A DNA stretch of 57,219 bases from an uncultured Atopobium sp. GTDB lineage: Bacteria > Actinomycetota > Coriobacteriia > Coriobacteriales > Atopobiaceae. The position numbers were made by a program, and so were the translations under genes. Positions 53,299-57,219 of the stretch are shown here, piece by piece (positions within the stretch are counted from its first letter, which is position 1; each line of letters opens with the position of its first letter). The stretch lies in NCBI GenBank assembly GCA_938045565.1, contig CALIAZ010000016.1, positions 1 through 57,219 on the forward strand, in the 5' to 3' direction. The notes below the pieces were generated by a model. That model was not told the DNA's origin. It searched no databases and worked only from the letters and a program-made list of their open reading frames with translations.

Positions 53299-54488
53299 TA
53301 GTTCTCCTTAAGAATCTCTGACAGGTGAGAAATTCCAACACCAAGTTGCTCAACGCCAAAATAATCAAGGATTGTCTCGGCCATGTCAGCAAATGTGGTG
53401 GTTGTGCCAAGGTTGGTGTTTGGCTTGACCTTTGGACCTGTGATAAGCAGTGGCACGTACTCACGAGAGTGATCAGTAGATGGTGTTACCGGATCGCAAC
53501 CATGATCTGCGGTAATAATGAACAGGTCATCCTCACGAAGACCCTCAATAATCTGAGGAATACGCTCGTCAAAGTAAGAAAGAGCGTTGGAATATCCCAC
53601 AGGATCGTTGCGGTGACCGTAAATCATGTCTGTATCAACAAGGTTGGTGAAGCACAGACCGTTAAAGTCTTTGCTGGTAGCCTCAATGGTCTTCTGAATT
53701 CCGTCTGCGTTGCAGGTAGTGAACTCAAACTCGGTCATGCCACGATGAGCAAAGATGTCATAAATCTTGCCAATAGAAAGAACATCAAAGCCGTTCTCTT
53801 TAAGGCGATCAAGCATAGTTAGGCCCGTTGGCTCAAGCGAGAAGTCATGACGGCGAGAAGTGCGCTGGTATGGCCACTCCCCCTCAAAAGGACGAGCAAT
53901 AACGCGAGCAACACCGTGCTCACCCTGCAGAATCTCGCGCGCAATGCGGCAATACTCATAGAGTTTCTCGGGACTTACCACGTCCTCGTGTGCAGCAATC
54001 TGGAAAACAGAATCTGCTGAAGTGTAGACAATCAGAGCACCAGTCTCTACGTGCTCTTTACCAAAGTCTCTAATAACATCGGTTCCGGAGTAAGGTTTGT
54101 TGCAGAGAACCTTGCGGCCCGTCTTCTGCTCAAACTCCTCAATGACCTCCTGTGGAAAACCATCAGGATAGGTTGGGAACTTCTTTGGAGAAATGACGCC
54201 TGCCATCTCCCAGTGGCCAACAGTGGTGTCTTTACCAGCGGATTTCTCCTGCATACGAGCGTATGCACCCACAGGAGACTCAATTGGCTTCAGATCAACG
54301 TCATACACAGTATCAAGCGCGCCATCAATATTAAGAAGGCCTAGCTTTGTCATATTTGGGATATTAAGAACGCCACTTGTTGCACAGGCACAAAGGGTAT
54401 TGCTACCCTCGTCTCCGTATACCGCTGCATCAGGCTCTTCGCCAATGCCAAAACTATCAAGAACAACTACAAAAACACGTTTAGGCAT
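53298..54488 (-). CDS. deoB: phosphopentomutase
   Basis: 396 residues. RVFVVVLDSFGIGEEPDAAVYGDEGSNTL at the N-terminus holds the metal-binding Asp; SAGKDTTVGHWEMAG supplies the phosphorylated Thr; ADHGCDPVTPSTDHSREYVPLL the C-terminal metal site. It converts (deoxy)ribose 1-phosphate to the 5-phosphate. GGAGGTAG precedes the ATG at 54488. It heads the nucleoside operon. Confidence 0.95.
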   Translation of the reverse strand: MPKRVFVVVLDSFGIGEEPDAAVYGDEGSNTLCACATSGVLNIPNMTKLGLLNIDGALDTVYDVDLKPIESPVGAYARMQEKSAGKDTTVGHWEMAGVISPKKFPTYPDGFPQEVIEEFEQKTGRKVLCNKPYSGTDVIRDFGKEHVETGALIVYTSADSVFQIAAHEDVVSPEKLYEYCRIAREILQGEHGVARVIARPFEGEWPYQRTSRRHDFSLEPTGLTMLDRLKENGFDVLSIGKIYDIFAHRGMTEFEFTTCNADGIQKTIEATSKDFNGLCFTNLVDTDMIYGHRNDPVGYSNALSYFDERIPQIIEGLREDDLFIITADHGCDPVTPSTDHSREYVPLLITGPKVKPNTNLGTTTTFADMAETILDYFGVEQLGVGISHLSEILKEN

Positions 54489-54634
54489 ACTACCTCCTAA
54501 AACGCCCGAAACAAGCATTTACGCACGATACGTACGCAAACTAACTTATGTGGACGAGTCATTACTATTCATTAAATATATTATTACAGTTACATAACAC
54601 CGACGCCCAATTTAGAGAGATTTTCACGATACAA

Positions 54635-54665
54635 CCGTTTGCAGATACTAAAATTCTGTAAACGG
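54635..54665. promoter_or_regulatory. operator-like inverted repeat before deoB
   Basis: CCGTTTGCAGA and TCTGTAAACGG (10 of 11 complementary) with a 9-bp spacer, about 150 bp upstream of deoB. It resembles LacI-family or CcpA-like sites in form; the regulator is unknown. Confidence 0.45.
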
Positions 54666-54800
54666 TACACAGCAAATGCTTAGAAAAATCAAGCAGGTAA
54701 AACCAATATGACGAGAAAATCTTTGAGCTCACCAGGGAAAAATTTAATGAATTCATTCTTTACAGACTCTAGCTGCTGTCTTATCGTTGTCCAAAGCAAG

Positions 54801-54864
54801 ATTTAAGCACTAGCTTAAATAAGATAAGCACCTGTTTAGAAATTTTATATAAGCACCTGTTTAG
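54801..54864. promoter_or_regulatory. operator cluster of the psuK HTH protein
   Basis: A perfect palindrome ATTTAAGC-ACTA-GCTTAAAT (54801-54820) is followed by two exact copies of ATAAGCACCTGTTTAG (54824-54839 and 54849-54864). All share TAAGCAC. They end 32 bp before the psuK ATG. Confidence 0.65.
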
Positions 54865-54895
54865 TCGGATTCTATTTTTGCTGCTAGGAGGCCTG

Positions 54896-55978
54896 ATGCT
54901 CACCAATCGAGAACAGATGATTTTCAACTGGATTAAAGAGCAGCCTTCCATTACTCAGAAGGAAATTGCAGAGCGTGCAGGTATCTCGCGTTCTTCTGTT
55001 TCGGTTCACATCTCCAACCTTACCGCAAAGGGCGCAATTTTGGGCCGCCGCTACATTTTGAGCGAGCGTCCCTACTTTATTGTGATTGGCGCTGCCAACA
55101 TGGATATTGCTGGCCGCCCAGACACTTCCCTTGTGGCGGGAGATTCAAACCCTGGCAAGGTCACCATGTCTTTCGGTGGCGTTGGCAGAAATGTTGCCCA
55201 CAACCTGGCCCTTCTCGACAGCGACGTTCGTCTACTCACCGCTTTTGGCGAGGACTATCGTGCGCGCGAGCTCAAAGAGGGCTGCCTGGACTGCGGCATT
55301 GACATCGATGCTTCTATTACCGTGCCGGGCGCTTCCACTTCTACCTACCTCTTCATTATGGACGAACACGGTGAGATGCAGGAAGCCATCAATGACATGC
55401 AGATTTACGAGTATGTCACTCCCGAGCGCATCGAGGAGCGCCTGGATGTTATCCAGCACGCCGCAGCTTGCGTGATTGATACCAACCTGCCTCAGCAGAC
55501 CATCGAGTTCATTACCAAGAACGTGACCTGCCCAATCTTCTGCGATCCCGTTTCTTCCATCAAGGCACAGAAGCTTAAGAAGGTGCTGGGTAAGATTCAC
55601 ACGCTCAAGCCAAATCGCCTTGAGGCCGAGATGCTCTCGGGCATCAAGATCACCGACGATGCTTCCCTTGAAGCAGCAGCTCACGAGCTGCTTGCAACAG
55701 GACTTAAGCGCGTGTTTATCTCCCTTGGCGAGAAGGGCGTTCTTTGTGCTGATCACGAGAAGACCGTCCGCTTGCCACTGCTTCCTGCAAAGCTGGTCAA
55801 CATGACAGGCGCAGGAGATGCCATGATGGCAGGAGTTACCTGGGCGTATACTCAGGGTATGACGCTTGAGCAGACCGGCCTTGTGGGCATGGCTGCTTCA
55901 AGCATGGCCATTGAGGGTGAGGACACCATCAACGGTGAGCTCAACGTTGAAGAGGTTATCAAGCGCGCAGGTATTTAG
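54896..55978 (+). CDS. psuK: pseudouridine kinase with N-terminal HTH domain
   Basis: 360 residues. Residues 1-55 form a winged helix (MIFNWIKEQPSITQKEIAERAGISRSSVSVHISNL); the rest is a PfkB/ribokinase fold with IGAANMDIAGRP, MSFGGVGRNVAHNLALL and VNMTGAGDAMMAGVTW (catalytic Asp). Similar HTH-kinase fusions are known (YeiI type). The kinase makes pseudouridine 5'-phosphate, which PsuG splits. TAGGAGG precedes the ATG at 54896. With direct repeats immediately upstream, it may also repress its own operon. Confidence 0.9.
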   Translation: MLTNREQMIFNWIKEQPSITQKEIAERAGISRSSVSVHISNLTAKGAILGRRYILSERPYFIVIGAANMDIAGRPDTSLVAGDSNPGKVTMSFGGVGRNVAHNLALLDSDVRLLTAFGEDYRARELKEGCLDCGIDIDASITVPGASTSTYLFIMDEHGEMQEAINDMQIYEYVTPERIEERLDVIQHAAACVIDTNLPQQTIEFITKNVTCPIFCDPVSSIKAQKLKKVLGKIHTLKPNRLEAEMLSGIKITDDASLEAAAHELLATGLKRVFISLGEKGVLCADHEKTVRLPLLPAKLVNMTGAGDAMMAGVTWAYTQGMTLEQTGLVGMAASSMAIEGEDTINGELNVEEVIKRAGI

Positions 55979-56030
55979 CACGTCTGCACGGCACAGCACG
56001 TCTGCACGGCACAGCGCGTCTGCACGGCAC
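55977..56030. repeat. 18-bp tandem repeat, three copies, between psuK and psuG
   Basis: AGCACGTCTGCACGGCAC is repeated at 55977, 55995 and 56013 (one change in the third). The first copy starts inside the psuK stop codon. Confidence 0.9.
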
Positions 56031-56069
56031 TGCTTTCGGTTCCATTAGTCGTTTACGATTGGAGTATAT

Positions 56070-56996
56070 ATGTCTAACCTGAAGGATTTTCTCGTTGTAT
56101 CTGACGAGGTCAAAGAGGCTCTTGAGCAGAACAAGCCTGTTGTAGCTCTGGAGTCCACCATCATTTCTCACGGTATGCCTTACCCACAGAACGTTGAGAC
56201 CGCTCTGAAGGTTGAGCAGATCATCCGCGACAACGGTGCAATTCCTGCAACTATCGCAATTATTAACGGTCAGATGCGTGCTGGTCTTTCCGCTGACGAG
56301 ATTGACTACCTGGGCAAGAAGGGCCGCGAGGTTGCTAAGGTAAGCCGCCGTGACCTCCCTGTTATCATCGCTGGGAAGAAGGACGGTGCAACTACCGTCA
56401 CTACTACTATGATGATTGCTCACATGGCAGGCATCGACGTCTTTGCAACAGGCGGTATCGGCGGCGTTCACCGTGGCGCTGAGACCACCATGGACATCTC
56501 CGCTGACCTCGAGGAGCTTGCACAGACTCCTGTTATGGTCATTTGCGCTGGTGCAAAGTCCATTCTTGACCTTGGTCTTACCCTTGAGTACCTGGAGACT
56601 AAGGGCGTTCCTGTACTTGGTTACCAGACCGAGGAGCTTCCTGCGTTCTACACCCGCAAGAGCGGCTTTAGCGTTGACTACCGTGTTGACTCCCCTGCTG
56701 AGCTGGCAGAGATCTTTACTACCCAGCAGCAGATTGGTATGAACAGCGGTCTTCTGGTCACCAATCCAATTCCTGAGCAGTATGCAATGGATAAAGACAC
56801 CATTGATGCAGCTATCGAGAAGGCCCTTGCAGAAGCAGAGGCTAACGGCATCCACGGTAAGGATTCCACACCATTTTTGCTGGCAAAGGTTGCTGAAATC
56901 ACCGGTAACAACTCCCTTGAGTCAAACATCCAGCTGGTTTTCAACAACGTTGCTCTTGGTGCAAAGGTTGCTGCTGAGGTTTGCAACCGCAAGTAA
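56070..56996 (+). CDS. psuG: pseudouridine-5'-phosphate glycosidase
   Basis: 308 residues. PVVALESTIISHGMPYPQN, GAIPATIAIINGQMRAGL, VSRRDLPVIIAGKKDGATTVTTTM and FATGGIGGVHRGAETTMDIS are the PsuG (indigoidine synthase A-like) motifs. It reversibly splits pseudouridine 5'-phosphate into uracil and ribose 5-phosphate. GGAG lies upstream of the ATG at 56070. Same operon as psuK. Confidence 0.94.
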   Translation: MSNLKDFLVVSDEVKEALEQNKPVVALESTIISHGMPYPQNVETALKVEQIIRDNGAIPATIAIINGQMRAGLSADEIDYLGKKGREVAKVSRRDLPVIIAGKKDGATTVTTTMMIAHMAGIDVFATGGIGGVHRGAETTMDISADLEELAQTPVMVICAGAKSILDLGLTLEYLETKGVPVLGYQTEELPAFYTRKSGFSVDYRVDSPAELAEIFTTQQQIGMNSGLLVTNPIPEQYAMDKDTIDAAIEKALAEAEANGIHGKDSTPFLLAKVAEITGNNSLESNIQLVFNNVALGAKVAAEVCNRK

Positions 56997-57085
56997 ATGC
57001 ACGTACGCGCTGCGTAAGCACCACGTAAGTACACGTGCAAGCACCGCGTAAGTATCGCATTTCTTTTGGCCCCTACGTCGTTTTG

Positions 57086-57127
57086 AACTGCCTCCCATTT
57101 CTTGGACATAAGAAATGGGAGGCAGTT
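57086..57127. terminator. 18-bp perfect hairpin behind psuG
   Basis: AACTGCCTCCCATTTCTT (57086-57103) pairs perfectly with 57110-57127 around GGACAT. There is no T-run on either side, so it is either a bidirectional terminator between convergent genes or another kind of element. Confidence 0.6.
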
Positions 57128-57171
57128 CGTATGCGGGTGATTATGATTCTGCAGCGTGTTAGCGTCGGCTT

Positions 57172-57219
57172 TTAGGCCTCGCGCACAAAATAGCGCAGCT
57201 TTGGTAGGTTTTGCCGAAG
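57172..57219 (-). CDS. C-terminal end of an unidentified gene
   Basis: The minus strand at the right edge reads LRQNLPKLRYFVREA then TAA (57172-57174). The fragment is too short for identification. Its position opposite psuG, with a hairpin between them, fits a convergent gene. Confidence 0.35.
   Translation of the reverse strand, partial: LRQNLPKLRYFVREA

Larger units (their letters stand above)
54489..54895. other. divergent control region between deoB and psuK
   Basis: 407 bp, AT-rich and without a gene. It holds a CCGTTTGCAGA inverted repeat on the deoB side and a cluster of TAAGCAC sites next to psuK. Confidence 0.75.

Overview
The window looks like a chromosomal segment of a host-associated coriobacterium, most likely Atopobiaceae (Lancefieldella/Atopobium or Olsenella type). 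This rests on moderate GC with AT-rich accessory patches, a carbohydrate lifestyle built on PTS transporters, and a giant two-module acyl-CoA dehydratase activase-like protein of a kind common in anaerobic Firmicutes and Coriobacteriia. No rRNA or phage is present, so the placement is an inference. About 86% of the window codes for protein and most genes lie on the minus strand.

Layout. 1-4640 is accessory: the N-terminus of a GIY-YIG/DUF2075 helicase-like protein, a small unknown, a 3-hydroxyacyl-CoA dehydrogenase, and a 793-residue unknown protein with a glycine-rich membrane block in AT-rich DNA. 4880-8640 is an ascorbate-family PTS (IIC, IIB) with a split transketolase. 9250-15000 is a GntR-controlled mannose-family PTS with two SIS-domain deglycases, resembling glucoselysine/fructoselysine utilisation. 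15340-21150 holds housekeeping genes (ispE, veg, nagB, rdgB, rph), two tRNAs and an orphan FtsX-like permease. 21190-28130 is an unusual catabolic cassette: ROK-like regulator, ion-transporter-superfamily permease, HyuA-like ATPase without HyuB, HExxH protein and FAD oxidoreductase. 28217-33890 has two HAD phosphatases, a membrane protein, pepT and a GH32 hydrolase. 34446-38783 is a galactitol-family PTS operon with a divergent LacI regulator, bracketed by two roughly 314-bp direct repeats. 39432-44886 is the activase with its TetR regulator. 45521-54488 is a nucleoside salvage block (BMP lipoprotein, ABC transporter, pdp, cdd, deoD, deoB). Divergent from it are psuK and psuG for pseudouridine breakdown.

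The genes form a coherent nucleoside economy: lipoprotein plus ABC transporter import nucleosides, Cdd deaminates, Pdp and DeoD phosphorolyse, DeoB isomerises the pentose phosphate, and PsuK/PsuG handle pseudouridine. Several sugar PTS modules each carry their own regulator, and candidate operators are visible for the GntR, ROK, TetR and PsuK-type regulators.

The most unusual signals are outside the genes: (i) the octamer GGCGAGAA/TTCTCGCC, found 27 times by eye where about two are expected and enriched between genes, reminiscent of DNA uptake or Chi-type words; (ii) the direct repeats flanking the galactitol PTS, each containing a MITE-like inverted-repeat core; (iii) GC-rich low-complexity tracts right behind stop codons, with similar sequence inside GH32, Cdd and a membrane protein; and (iv) two clusters of about 31-32-bp repeats in direct and inverted orientation. 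None of these could be searched against databases here.
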